A program made the position numbers and the translations under genes. A DNA stretch of 64,000 nt from Aeromonas bivalvium (GTDB lineage Bacteria > Pseudomonadota > Gammaproteobacteria > Enterobacterales > Aeromonadaceae): NCBI RefSeq assembly GCF_000819765.1, contig NZ_CDBT01000024.1, positions 1 to 64,000 on the forward strand, read 5' to 3'. Below the pieces are notes generated by a model that was not told the origin of the DNA, made no database searches, and saw only the letters and a program-made list of their open reading frames with translations. Positions 49,070 to 57,987 of the stretch are shown here, one piece after another (the first letter of the stretch is position 1; every line of letters begins with the position of its first letter).

Positions 49070-49083
49070 AGAAAGTGTTTTCT
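49070..49083. promoter_or_regulatory. Candidate LysR operator in the divergent promoter
   Basis: AGAAA-GTGT-TTTCT is an inverted repeat in the AT-rich gap between the LysR and pirin genes. A further TTTCT half-site lies near 49111. Position and symmetry fit an LTTR site; binding is inferred. Confidence 0.45.
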
Positions 49084-49153
49084 TATTTAACCATCTAGTC
49101 CGGTAAATGGCGACTTTCTACACTGTGTCCATTGATCCAACGGAGGCATTGAG

Positions 49154-50020
49154 ATGAAAGAACTGGCATTTATCAAGCGCAGCAACGAGAGGCACTGGGT
49201 CGGCGATGGCTTCCCGGTCAGGAGCATCTTCTCCTACCAGGATATCGCGGAGGAAATGTCCCCCTTCCTGCTGATGGACTACGCGGGCCCGGCCAATTTC
49301 CCGGCCACCTCCCATCAGCTTGGCGTCGGCCAGCACCCTCATCGCGGGTTCGAGACGGTGACCATCGTCTATGAAGGGGGCGTCTCCCACAGGGACTCCT
49401 CGGGGGGCGGCGGCACCATAGGCCCGGGTGACGTGCAATGGATGACGGCCGCATCCGGCCTTATCCACGAGGAGTACCACAGCCCGGCCTTTGCCAGAAC
49501 GGGCGGCGCCTTCGAAATGGTGCAGCTGTGGGTGAACTTGCCCGCCAAAGAGAAGATGGCGGCTCCTGGCTACCAGGGCATCACCGCCAACGAGATCCCT
49601 CGCGTGGCACTGCCAGAGGGCGCAGGAGAGGCTCGCATCATTGCCGGGCAGTTCGGCGATACCCGCGGCCCCGCCCGCACCTTCACCCCGATGAACGTCT
49701 GGGACATGCGCCTGAAGGCCCATCATCAGGTGACGCTGGCACTGCCAGCAGGGCACACCACGGCCCTCTTTGTGCTCAAAGGCGCCATTCGCCTCGGCAA
49801 CCGCCACGCGGTCCGCACCGCCGAGCTGGCCGTCATGGAGCGCCGTGGCAGCAAACTGGTGATCGAGGTCGAGGAGGAGACCACGCTGCTGCTGCTCAAT
49901 GGCGCCCCCCTAGATGAACCCATCGTCGGCCACGGCCCCTTCGTGATGAACAGCCAGGAAGAGATAGTGCAGGCCATCAATGACTACAACAGTGGCCGTT
50001 TTGGCCAGATAGGACACTGA
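49154..50020 (+). CDS. Pirin-family protein (bicupin)
   Basis: A 288-residue pirin. The N-terminal cupin has the metal-ligand motif HPHRGFETVT (about residue 62) and the later GLIHEEYHS (about 102). The C-terminal cupin ('NVWDMRLKAHHQVTLALPAGH') is less conserved. Bacterial pirins include quercetinases and redox-sensing proteins; no substrate can be read here. GGAGG lies before the ATG. It is divergent from the LysR gene and is followed 174 bp on by a YcaC-like gene, a pairing commonly seen in proteobacteria. Confidence 0.93.
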   Translation: MKELAFIKRSNERHWVGDGFPVRSIFSYQDIAEEMSPFLLMDYAGPANFPATSHQLGVGQHPHRGFETVTIVYEGGVSHRDSSGGGGTIGPGDVQWMTAASGLIHEEYHSPAFARTGGAFEMVQLWVNLPAKEKMAAPGYQGITANEIPRVALPEGAGEARIIAGQFGDTRGPARTFTPMNVWDMRLKAHHQVTLALPAGHTTALFVLKGAIRLGNRHAVRTAELAVMERRGSKLVIEVEEETTLLLLNGAPLDEPIVGHGPFVMNSQEEIVQAINDYNSGRFGQIGH

Positions 50021-50194
50021 GCCTCTGGCCCAGCAACAGGAATGCATGCTGCACAAGCAGACAATGCGTCCAGGTGCTGACGCGCTGAAAACCATCGACC
50101 GACAGCCGTTGATCGAGCGCGCCGCAAGGTGCTGCAACATAACGAAGTGCTGGATTCCCAGCGCTGATACCCGCAACAACCAAGGAGAGTCATC

Positions 50195-50821
50195 ATGGCT
50201 AAACCCTACGTCAAACTCGACAAGCACAACGCTGCCGTACTGCTGGTGGATCACCAGGCAGGGCTGTCTTCGCTGGTGCGTGACATAGAGCCGGACAAGT
50301 TTCGCAACAACGTGCTGGCGCTGGCCGCGCTGGCCAAGTACTTCGAGCTGCCGACCATACTGACCACCAGTTTCGAAAACGGGCCCAACGGCCCGCTGAT
50401 GACAGAGCTCAAGGAGACCTTCCCGGATGCCCCTTACATTGCCCGCCCCGGGCAGATCAACGCCTGGGATAACGAGGAGTTCGTCAAGGCGGTCAAGGCC
50501 ACCGGCAAGAAGCAGCTGATCATCGCCGGCATAGTCACCGAGGTGTGCGTGGCATTCCCGGCCCTGTCCGCCCTAGAGGAAGGGTACGAGGTGTTTGTCA
50601 TCACAGATGCCTCCGGGACCTTCAACGAGATCACCCGTCACTCGGCCTGGGATCGGATGTCATCCGCCGGGGCGCAGCTGATGACCTGGTTTGGGGCCGC
50701 CTGTGAACTGCACCGCGACTGGCGCAATGATGTGGAAGGCCTGGGTACCCTGTTCGCCAACCACATCCCCGACTATCGCAATCTGATCAACAGCTACACC
50801 ACAGTCCAGAGCAGCAAGTAA
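50195..50821 (+). CDS. ycaC: YcaC-type isochorismatase-like hydrolase
   Basis: A 208-residue cysteine-hydrolase-fold protein closely resembling E. coli YcaC. Catalytic triad positions are visible: Asp in LLVDHQAGL (about 19), Lys in AVKATGKKQL (about 90) and Cys in GIVTEVCVAF (about 117). The cis-peptide Val before the triad Cys is kept. The natural substrate of YcaC is unknown. AAGGAGAG precedes the ATG. Probably co-regulated with the upstream pirin. A GC hairpin follows the stop. Confidence 0.92.
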   Translation: MAKPYVKLDKHNAAVLLVDHQAGLSSLVRDIEPDKFRNNVLALAALAKYFELPTILTTSFENGPNGPLMTELKETFPDAPYIARPGQINAWDNEEFVKAVKATGKKQLIIAGIVTEVCVAFPALSALEEGYEVFVITDASGTFNEITRHSAWDRMSSAGAQLMTWFGAACELHRDWRNDVEGLGTLFANHIPDYRNLINSYTTVQSSK

Positions 50822-51510
50822 TGCACGCTTGCCCCGGGAAACCGGGGCCAATTCATGCCAGTCGTACCCTGAGCACAGCCTCTGTCAACGCCTCCCAACC
50901 CATGTGAGTGCCGGACCACGAGGCGAGTCACCTGGGTGAAAAGCGATTGCAGCATGAGCCACCGCTAGACGCACGGTGACGGGGGCGGTACGCCGCGCAG
51001 CGAACCTGTTGCACGCCGGCGCTGTAGGGGCGGCAAGCTGCTTTCCCTACATCTGTCATGGATATTTTCCCCAACCTGATGTCATGGCCATGAAATATGG
51101 TGCTTTACCCTGATGCTTTATTTTCAATATGGGGCGCCCATCCCTGTAGGATTTTTCTGATATTACTCGCATTGACCCATTGATGTATTTTAAATGACAC
51201 GACGCCAATGTGTTGTTGGTCATTAGTTGACGAGGAAAAATGTCAGATTTAATTACCTGTCAGATTTGACAGTTGCGGTCAAAATAATGTCGCATGAGGC
51301 CATATATACAGCGGATGTCAGTAAAGTGGTCCGATGTGTTTGCGCTGCTTTTTGCGCTTTAAAAATCAGACTTTTACAGCAGTTTATGCTCTGGTTTTTG
51401 GTGGCTTTCCTGGAGAGATAAACGTCAACTGTCATTTCTTACAGGTTGTCTCGCCCCTTCATTGCGACCACCCTAATGCACCTGAGTGGACTCAACATGG
51501 TATTTTAAGC
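50822..51510. other. 690-bp region upstream of the T6SS operon
   Basis: No gene of recognisable family. The left part contains a hairpin GCCCCGG-GAAA-CCGGGGC (50831-50848), a possible terminator for ycaC without a U-run. From about 51060 the sequence turns markedly AT-rich compared with the rest of the window, and contains several TGTCA motifs and a palindrome at 51257-51272. This is the likely promoter and silencing region of the T6SS operon. A 9-codon frame (51240-51269) with a good ribosome site is also present. Confidence 0.55.
51257..51272. promoter_or_regulatory. Palindrome in the T6SS promoter region
   Basis: CTGTCA-GATT-TGACAG is a perfect 6-bp-arm inverted repeat. The 10-mer TGTCAGATTT occurs twice (51241-51250 and 51258-51267). 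The site lies about 240 bp upstream of tssB. A regulator site is likely, but no protein can be named. Confidence 0.45.
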
Positions 51511-52014
51511 ATGGGAAAGGGAATCGATGGCGCCACTGTAGCGCCGAAAGAACGTATCAATATCAAATATGTTCCTGCCACAGGTGGCCAACAGGCGGAA
51601 ATAGAACTTCCGCTGACCATGATGGTGGTAGGAAATATGAAAGGCCGGACGGAAGAGACGCCCATTGAAGAGCGTCAGACCGTCTCCATCGATAAAAACA
51701 ACTTCTCTTCCGTCATGAAGGAATCGGGTCTGGAGCTGAAATTCTCCGTACCCAATCGCCTGGAAGAAGGGAGTCAGGATGACCTGCCTGTCTCCATCCA
51801 GATCCAGTCTCTGGAGGATTTCACCCCGGACCGCGTGGCCCAGCAAGTGCCCGAACTGCGCAAGCTGCTGGAACTGCGTGAAGCCCTGGTGGCCCTCAAG
51901 GGACCCCTTGGCAACATACCGGCATTTCGTAATCGCCTGCAGGACTTGCTGTCCAGCGATGAGGCCCGTGAGCAGCTGCTCAAGGAACTGGATCTGATTA
52001 AACCCGCCGAGTGA
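51511..52014 (+). CDS. tssB: T6SS contractile sheath small subunit TssB (VipA)
   Basis: A 167-residue TssB. Typical features are the N-terminal 'APKERINIKYVPATGGQQAEIELP', 'MVVGNMKGR', and the C-terminal helices 'LRKLLELREALVALKGPLGN' that interlock with TssC. It co-assembles with TssC into the sheath whose contraction drives the Hcp tube. The ATG at 51511 gives the standard length and N-terminus. First gene of the operon, 35 bp before tssC. Confidence 0.97.
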   Translation: MGKGIDGATVAPKERINIKYVPATGGQQAEIELPLTMMVVGNMKGRTEETPIEERQTVSIDKNNFSSVMKESGLELKFSVPNRLEEGSQDDLPVSIQIQSLEDFTPDRVAQQVPELRKLLELREALVALKGPLGNIPAFRNRLQDLLSSDEAREQLLKELDLIKPAE

Positions 52015-52049
52015 TAGGCCGGAACTGATTGACGAGAAGGGAAATAGAC

Positions 52050-53528
52050 ATGTCTTTGGTCGAAGAACAGGTACAGGCAGGGGCCGCCAGCGCCTCTGGG
52101 TCCTTGCTGGACGAAATCATGGCGCAGGCCCGCATCAGCACAGAAGATGAGGGTTATAGCGTTGCGAAACAAGGGGTTGCCGCCCTCATTGCCAACATCT
52201 TGGACAATGGTTCCACGGCAGAGCCCGTCAACAAGGCCCTGGTTGACAGCATGATTGTCGAGCTCGACAAGAAGCTGAGCAAGCAGATGGACGTCATCCT
52301 GCACGCCAGCGAGCTGCAGGAGCTGGAATCTTCCTGGCGCTCCCTCAAGCTCCTGGTGGATCGCACCGATTTTCGCGAGAACATCAAGATCCAGGTACTC
52401 CATGCCACCAAGCAGGAGCTGCTGGAAGACTTCGAGTTCTCCCCCGAGATCACCCAGTCCGGCCTCTACAAGCACGTCTACTCGACCGGCTATGGCCAGT
52501 TTGGTGGTCAGCCCATCGGCGCCGTGATAGGCGACTATGCCTTTACTCACAGCTCCCCCGACATCAAGCTGATGCAGTATGTCAGCGCGGTCGGCGCCAT
52601 GGCGCACGCCCCCTTCATCTCCTCTGTCGCACCCGCTTTCTTTGGCGTGGACAGCTTCACCGATCTGCCGTCCATCAAGGATCTCAAGTCGGTGTTCGAA
52701 GGCCCGTCCTACACCAAATGGCGCTCGCTGCGTGAGTCCGAGGATGCCCGTTACCTGGGGCTGACGGCGCCCCGTTTCCTGGCCCGTCTGCCGTACGATC
52801 CGACCGAGAACCCCATCAAGGGCTTCAACTATCAGGAAGACATCAGCTCGGATCACGATCACTACCTGTGGGGCAACACCGCCTACCTGATGGGCTCCTC
52901 CCTGACCGACAGCTTCGCCAAGTACCGCTGGTGCCCGAACATCATAGGCCCCCAGAGTGGCGGTGCCATTCATGACCTGCCGGTCCATGTCTATGAGGCC
53001 ATGGGTCAGCTGCAAGCCAAAATCCCGACCGAGGTGCTGATCACCGACCGTCGCGAGTATGAGCTGGCAGAAGAGGGCTTCATCACCCTGACCATGCGCA
53101 AAGACAGCGACAACGCCGCCTTCTTCTCCGCCAACTCGGTGCAAAAGCCCAAGGTGTTCCCGAACACCAAGGAAGGCAAGGAAGCGGAGACCAACTACAA
53201 GCTGGGTACCCAGCTGCCGTACATGTTCATCATCAACCGCCTGGCACACTACATCAAGGTGCTGCAGCGCGAGCAGATCGGTTCCTGGAAGGAGCGTCAG
53301 GATCTGGAGCGTGAGCTCAATGGCTGGATCAAGCAGTACGTTGCGGATCAGGAAAACCCGCCCGCAGACGTGCGTAGCCGCCGCCCGCTGCGTGCCGCCC
53401 AGATCAAGGTGCTGGACGTGGAAGGGGAGCCGGGCTGGTACCAGGTTGCCATGTCGGTGCGTCCGCACTTCAAGTACATGGGCGCCAGCTTCGAGCTCTC
53501 TCTGGTAGGCCGCCTGGACAAGGAATGA
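52050..53528 (+). CDS. tssC: T6SS contractile sheath large subunit TssC (VipB)
   Basis: A 492-residue sheath protein, the best-conserved T6SS component. Visible family segments are 'ELQELESSWRSLKLLVDRTDF', 'GQPIGAVIGDYAFTHSSPDI', 'LPYDPTENPIKGFNYQED', and the C-terminal 'RRPLRAAQIKVLDVEGEPGWY'. The ATG at 52050 is chosen over one seven codons earlier since GAAGGG lies just upstream. It is the substrate for disassembly by ClpV (TssH). Confidence 0.98.
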   Translation: MSLVEEQVQAGAASASGSLLDEIMAQARISTEDEGYSVAKQGVAALIANILDNGSTAEPVNKALVDSMIVELDKKLSKQMDVILHASELQELESSWRSLKLLVDRTDFRENIKIQVLHATKQELLEDFEFSPEITQSGLYKHVYSTGYGQFGGQPIGAVIGDYAFTHSSPDIKLMQYVSAVGAMAHAPFISSVAPAFFGVDSFTDLPSIKDLKSVFEGPSYTKWRSLRESEDARYLGLTAPRFLARLPYDPTENPIKGFNYQEDISSDHDHYLWGNTAYLMGSSLTDSFAKYRWCPNIIGPQSGGAIHDLPVHVYEAMGQLQAKIPTEVLITDRREYELAEEGFITLTMRKDSDNAAFFSANSVQKPKVFPNTKEGKEAETNYKLGTQLPYMFIINRLAHYIKVLQREQIGSWKERQDLERELNGWIKQYVADQENPPADVRSRRPLRAAQIKVLDVEGEPGWYQVAMSVRPHFKYMGASFELSLVGRLDKE

Positions 53529-53534
53529 TGACTC

Positions 53535-53966
53535 ATGCCGTATCTCTCTTCCTGGGATAGAGGAAATGCGGCCAGTCTGTTTGACAGGATACGGGGGGAG
53601 GGGCTTGCAACTCCCCCCGCTTCGGATGTTGAGCAGCTGATAGGCTCGGTGAAACGCCAGCTCGATCAGGTGCTCAACACCCGTCCCGGCAGTTGTGCCA
53701 GTGCCCCCGACCTGGGTGTCATCGACTTGAACGATGCGACCCAGGGGCGGGCGGACATCAAGGGGCGGGTCCGGGAAGCGATCCGGCAGTGCATCCGACG
53801 CTATGAGCCGAGGATCACCCATGTGGAGGTCAGGACACCCGACTATCAGGACGATCCGCTGGAGATCTCCTTTCAGGTGACCGCCCACATCCGACTGGAA
53901 AATCTGGAGCAGATTGCCTCGTTCAATGTCCACATGGACAACCACCGTCACTACCGCATGGTCTGA
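53535..53966 (+). CDS. tssE: T6SS baseplate protein TssE (gp25-like)
   Basis: A 143-residue protein of the phage T4 gp25/lysozyme-like family that nucleates sheath assembly in the baseplate. Family features are 'LPDLGVIDLND'-like text (APDLGVIDLNDATQ), the conserved Arg/Glu helix 'VREAIRQCIRRYEPRITHVEV' and the beta strand 'EISFQVTAHIRLEN'. Starts 6 bp after tssC and ends 3 bp before tssF. Confidence 0.94.
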   Translation: MPYLSSWDRGNAASLFDRIRGEGLATPPASDVEQLIGSVKRQLDQVLNTRPGSCASAPDLGVIDLNDATQGRADIKGRVREAIRQCIRRYEPRITHVEVRTPDYQDDPLEISFQVTAHIRLENLEQIASFNVHMDNHRHYRMV

Positions 53967-53969
53967 TCA

Positions 53970-55736
53970 ATGCCACTGGAACACTACTTCAGGGATGAAC
54001 TCGCCTTCTTGCGCCTGCAAGGGCGTGAATTTGCCGATGCTCATCCTGAACTGACTCGATTCTTGTCGGATCAGAATACCGATCCCGATGTCGAGCGCCT
54101 GCTCGAGGGCTTTGCCTTCCTGACGGGCAACTTGAGGGCGAAGATCGAAGACGAATTCCCCGAGCTGACCCATGGTCTGCTCGGCATGCTCTGGCCAAAC
54201 TACCTGCGTCCCGTGCCCAGCATGACCATGATGCAGTTTTCCGTGATCCCGGGATCCATCGCCCAGCCTGCCCTGGTCAAGCAGGGCTGCATGGTCGACA
54301 GCCATCCCCAGGACGGGGTGAGCTGCCATTTCCAGACCTGCCGGGATGCCTGGGTCTACCCCGCCGAGATAGCGCGCATCGAGGCCCAGAGCGGCACGGA
54401 TCTCTCGACCATCAGCCTGGACATCGCTCTCCATGGCCCGCTGCCCCTTTGCGAATTGCAACTCGACAAGCTGCGCCTCTATCTGGGGGGGGATGGCTAC
54501 ACCGCCTATGAGCTCTACTTCTGGCTCTCCCATCAGCTCTCCCATATCGAGCTGGAGGTGGAGGGCAAGCGCTTTCGCCAGGATGCCAAGGCGCTGCGCA
54601 GCGTGGGCTTCGGGCGCGACGACGCCTTGCTGCCTTATCCCAACAACGTCTATTCCGGCTACCGGATCTTGCAGGAGTTCTTCTGCTTTCCCCAAAGCTT
54701 CCTGTTCTTCGAGCTGTCCGGCGGCGACTGGCCGCGCCAGCCCCTGCCGGTCAGTGCCTTCAAGATCCATTTCTGTTTCACCCGGCCCTTGCCTGCGGAT
54801 CTCAAGATCCGGCCGGACTCCTTCATGCTCAACTGCGTGCCGGCCATCAACCTGTTCCAGCACGACAGCGAACCCATCAACCTCAATGGCCGTCAGACCG
54901 AGTATCCCCTCAAGGCGAGCTATCGCCACAGCGACAGCTTCGAGATCTTCTCGGTGGACAAGGTCGAAGGCTGGGCCGAAGGCAACCTGGGACGGGCCCG
55001 GGGGGCACCTCGCCTCTATCAGCCGTTCGAGAGCTTCCAGCATCAGATAGAGCGGGCCAAGGGGCGTCTGGCGCTCTACTACCGGGTGCGGGTCAAGGAG
55101 TCGGTGGCGGGGCAGGGGTTTGAACACCAGCTCTCCTTCGTGCGCGGTGACGAGACCAGCATGGTCCAGCTCGACGAGTCCATCTCGGTGACCTTGACCT
55201 GCACCAACCGGGGCAAGGCGGCGCGGCTCAAGGCCGGCGATGTCTGCGTCCCGACCGGCAGCTCCCCCTCGTTTGCCACCTTCAAGAACCTGATGCGGCC
55301 GACCCGGCCCCTGCATCCGGCCCTCGATGGCAGCCTGCACTGGACCCTCATCTCCAACCTCTCTTTGAACTACGTCTCCTTGCTGCGCCGGGATGCCCTG
55401 GTGCAGGTGCTGCGCACCTATGATTTTCCCGCGCTGCAGGACAAGCAGGCGGAGCAGGCGTCGCGCAAGCGGCTGGCGGGGATCGAGGAGATCAGTACCC
55501 AGCCGGTGGATCGGCTGGTGAAGGGCATGCCGGTGCGGGGACTCAAGTCTGTGCTCTCCATTCGTCAGTCGGCCTTTGGCAACGAGGGGGAGCTTTATCT
55601 GTTCAGTACCGTGCTGGCGCATTTCCTCTCGCTCTACGCCAGCGTCAACGCCTTCCACCTGCTCGAGGTGGTCAATCTGGATAACAAGGAGTGCTACAAG
55701 TGGCCGGTACAGATAGGTCAGCACTCCCTGATGTGA
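53970..55736 (+). CDS. tssF: T6SS baseplate protein TssF
   Basis: A 588-residue baseplate wedge protein (VasA/ImpG family). The N-terminus YFRDELAFLRLQGREFA and 'DPDVERLLEGFAFLTGNLRAKIEDEFPELT' are diagnostic. 'GLKSVLSIRQSAFGNEGELYLFSTVLAHFLSLYASVNAFH' near the C-terminus is also conserved. Forms the TssF2G wedge with TssG. The 3' end overlaps the predicted start of tssG. Confidence 0.96.
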   Translation: MPLEHYFRDELAFLRLQGREFADAHPELTRFLSDQNTDPDVERLLEGFAFLTGNLRAKIEDEFPELTHGLLGMLWPNYLRPVPSMTMMQFSVIPGSIAQPALVKQGCMVDSHPQDGVSCHFQTCRDAWVYPAEIARIEAQSGTDLSTISLDIALHGPLPLCELQLDKLRLYLGGDGYTAYELYFWLSHQLSHIELEVEGKRFRQDAKALRSVGFGRDDALLPYPNNVYSGYRILQEFFCFPQSFLFFELSGGDWPRQPLPVSAFKIHFCFTRPLPADLKIRPDSFMLNCVPAINLFQHDSEPINLNGRQTEYPLKASYRHSDSFEIFSVDKVEGWAEGNLGRARGAPRLYQPFESFQHQIERAKGRLALYYRVRVKESVAGQGFEHQLSFVRGDETSMVQLDESISVTLTCTNRGKAARLKAGDVCVPTGSSPSFATFKNLMRPTRPLHPALDGSLHWTLISNLSLNYVSLLRRDALVQVLRTYDFPALQDKQAEQASRKRLAGIEEISTQPVDRLVKGMPVRGLKSVLSIRQSAFGNEGELYLFSTVLAHFLSLYASVNAFHLLEVVNLDNKECYKWPVQIGQHSLM

Positions 55737-56698
55737 GGTCCGCCCAGGAGGCGGCCCGCTTCAACTTCTTCCAGCTGGTGGAGTTGTTGCGCCAGCAAGA
55801 TGGTCTGGATCAGGAGCGGGAACTCGATTTCCTGCCCGAGCGGGAGCGGATCCGCTTTCGCGCATCCGCCTCCCTCGGCTTTCCGACCAGCGACGTGCTG
55901 GCCATCGATCGGGACGGCAGGGGCCGCCACCAACTGGAGGTGGCCTTCCTTGGCCTGCATGGCAGCCAGTCCCCCATGCCGGGTTACTACCTGGACTCCC
56001 TGGCCTGGGAGTATGCCCAGGGGGAGCAGAAGCTCGGCCTGTTTCTGGACTTCTTCCACCACAGACTGCTGACCCTGCTCCATCGCATCTGGCGCAAGTA
56101 TCGCTACCACGTGCGCTTTCAAAACGACGGGGAAGATGGCTTCTCCCGTTTGATGTTTGCCCTGGTGGGCCTTGGCAACGATGAGGTGTGCCACAGCCTG
56201 CCGGTCAATCGCGCCAAGATGCTCTCCTATGCCGGCATGCTCGCCAGCCCCAGCCGCTCCCCCGAGGTGGTGGCGGGTCTGGTGGCCCACTGCTTCGACC
56301 TGGAGGCGGTGGAGGTGGTCGCCTGGCAGCCCAGGCGGGTCGCCATTCATCCCGAGCAGCAAAACCGCCTAGGCCGGGCCAACGCCTCCCTGGGGGGGGA
56401 TCTGGTGATCGGCGACGGGGTCAAGGATTGTGCAGGTAAATTTTTGTTGAAAATAAACAACTTAACTCATGAAGAGTTTCTCACTTTTCTTCCGAACGGC
56501 GAGCATTTCCAACCTCTGGTGACCTTCGTCTCCTTCATATTGCGCGACCAGCTGGCCTGGGATCTGCGGCTGGGCTTCGCCCCTGCCCAGGCCCATGGCA
56601 TGTGCCTCGGGCAGGAGCAGAGCGGTCGGCTGGGGTGGAGCAGCTTCCTGGGTCAGCCGCCGGAAGAGCCTTTCGTGACCATCTGTGTGCAGGAGTGA
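55700..56698 (+). CDS. tssG: T6SS baseplate protein TssG
   Basis: A 332-residue protein of the VasB/ImpH family. 'RFNFFQLVELL' and 'FRASASLGFPTSDV' near the N-terminus, 'SPMPGYYLDSL', and the C-terminal LGWSSFLGQ are typical. The GTG at 55700 is chosen because AAGGAG lies exactly eight bases upstream; GTG codons at 55691 and 55733 are alternatives. It overlaps tssF by 37 bp. Codons 245-270 (56430-56510) are strikingly AT-rich for this gene, though the frame is intact. Confidence 0.92.
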   Translation: MAGTDRSALPDVRSAQEAARFNFFQLVELLRQQDGLDQERELDFLPERERIRFRASASLGFPTSDVLAIDRDGRGRHQLEVAFLGLHGSQSPMPGYYLDSLAWEYAQGEQKLGLFLDFFHHRLLTLLHRIWRKYRYHVRFQNDGEDGFSRLMFALVGLGNDEVCHSLPVNRAKMLSYAGMLASPSRSPEVVAGLVAHCFDLEAVEVVAWQPRRVAIHPEQQNRLGRANASLGGDLVIGDGVKDCAGKFLLKINNLTHEEFLTFLPNGEHFQPLVTFVSFILRDQLAWDLRLGFAPAQAHGMCLGQEQSGRLGWSSFLGQPPEEPFVTICVQE

Positions 56699-56700
56699 AC

Positions 56701-57987
56701 GTGGAGACCTTGAATCAACAGCTGTCCCTGGTGGTGCTCAACAGCGAGCAGCTCGATGGCAATCACAGGGTGCAATACAGCTTCGATGAGCTGGGGGGCA
56801 CCCTGGGGGCATCGGAACAGGATGACTGGCAACTGAGGGACAGGCTCGGCATCGTCATGCCGGGCCATGCCCGCATCGAGCAGCATGACGGTCGCTTCTG
56901 CCTGTGCGATCTCAGCGGCCAGACCTACATCAATGGCGCTACCTCTCCTATAGGACGGGCCCGCAAGGTTCATCTGGAGCAAGGCGACGAGCTGGTGGTG
57001 GGGCCCTTTCGCCTCAAGGCCTATCTCGGCGCCATCCGTGCCGAGCCGGATCTGCATCAGGTGCTGCACAACCGGCCATCCGAGCAGCTCGATGACTGGC
57101 TCGCCACCGAGGAGCCGGCCCCGGCCGAGGGGATGCATCCGGATTTGGCGTTCGATCCCCTGGCGGCCCTGCAGCAGGAGCGCCAGCAGAGCCCCCTCGT
57201 CGACAGCCGCCCGCCCCTGGTGCAGGGGATTGATGCCCTGCTGGCCACCTCGGCCCAGGGCGATGGCGGCGAGCGCTCGCACTGGCGCGATCGCGTCCAA
57301 CCCACTTTCACATCTGCCATTACCGAGGACACCATGAGTCAGGAATATCTCGACATGCCCACCATCACGGGGACCGGCCAGGACTACCCGACCCCCCACG
57401 ACGAGGCGAGCCATGTGGCGCTCACCCCCCTGATGCGCGGCCTGGGCCAGGCCCTGCACACCGCCGACACCATGCAGGCGCACGACATGCTCGAGGAGAT
57501 GGGCAAGACGCTGCGCGCGCTGGTGGAGGGCTTGCTGCTGTTGCAGGCGGATCAGACCGCCCTGACCGACAAGCACCTGAGGCCCATCGAAGACAATCCC
57601 CTGCGCCTGGGGCTGGGTTATGAAGAGACCCTGGCGCTCCTGTTCGCCGAGCAGCAGAGCCCGGTTCACCTGGCCGCCCCGGCCGCGGTGTCGGAGAGCC
57701 TGCGCAACATACGGCTGCACCATGTGGCCAACCAGACCGCCATCAAGGCAGCCCTGGACAGCATATTGCACGCCTTCTCCCCCGAGGCGCTGCGGGCGCG
57801 TTTCGAGCACTATCGTCGCACCCGCAAGCCCGACGACATGAGCGAGGAGGCCTGGAGCTGGATCATGTACCAGCACTACTACCAGGAACTCACCTCCACC
57901 CGTCAGCAGGGGTTCGACAAGCTGTTCCATCAGGTATATGCCCAGGCCTATGACAAGGCCCTGCGCGAACAACAAGGATTGATCTGA
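56701..57987 (+). CDS. tagH: T6SS-associated FHA-domain protein TagH
   Basis: A 428-residue protein. An N-terminal FHA-like domain (about 10-110) carries 'DWQLRDRLGIVMPGHARIEQHDG' and 'GQTYINGA', corresponding to the phosphothreonine-binding loops. A low-complexity linker and a C-terminal helical domain ('TPLMRGLGQALHTADTMQAHDML', 'IMYQHYYQEL') match TagH/VCA0112. In systems with a PpkA/PppA pair FHA proteins respond to phosphorylation; no such kinase is visible here. The start is GTG at 56701 with AGGAG at good spacing, 2 bp after tssG. Confidence 0.9.
   Translation: METLNQQLSLVVLNSEQLDGNHRVQYSFDELGGTLGASEQDDWQLRDRLGIVMPGHARIEQHDGRFCLCDLSGQTYINGATSPIGRARKVHLEQGDELVVGPFRLKAYLGAIRAEPDLHQVLHNRPSEQLDDWLATEEPAPAEGMHPDLAFDPLAALQQERQQSPLVDSRPPLVQGIDALLATSAQGDGGERSHWRDRVQPTFTSAITEDTMSQEYLDMPTITGTGQDYPTPHDEASHVALTPLMRGLGQALHTADTMQAHDMLEEMGKTLRALVEGLLLLQADQTALTDKHLRPIEDNPLRLGLGYEETLALLFAEQQSPVHLAAPAAVSESLRNIRLHHVANQTAIKAALDSILHAFSPEALRARFEHYRRTRKPDDMSEEAWSWIMYQHYYQELTSTRQQGFDKLFHQVYAQAYDKALREQQGLI

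Noticed and set aside
51341-51356. Possible sigma-54 promoter (TGCGCT-N5-TTGC) before tssB
   Set aside because: The nearly invariant -24 GG is GC here, so the match is not convincing although vasH is in the operon.
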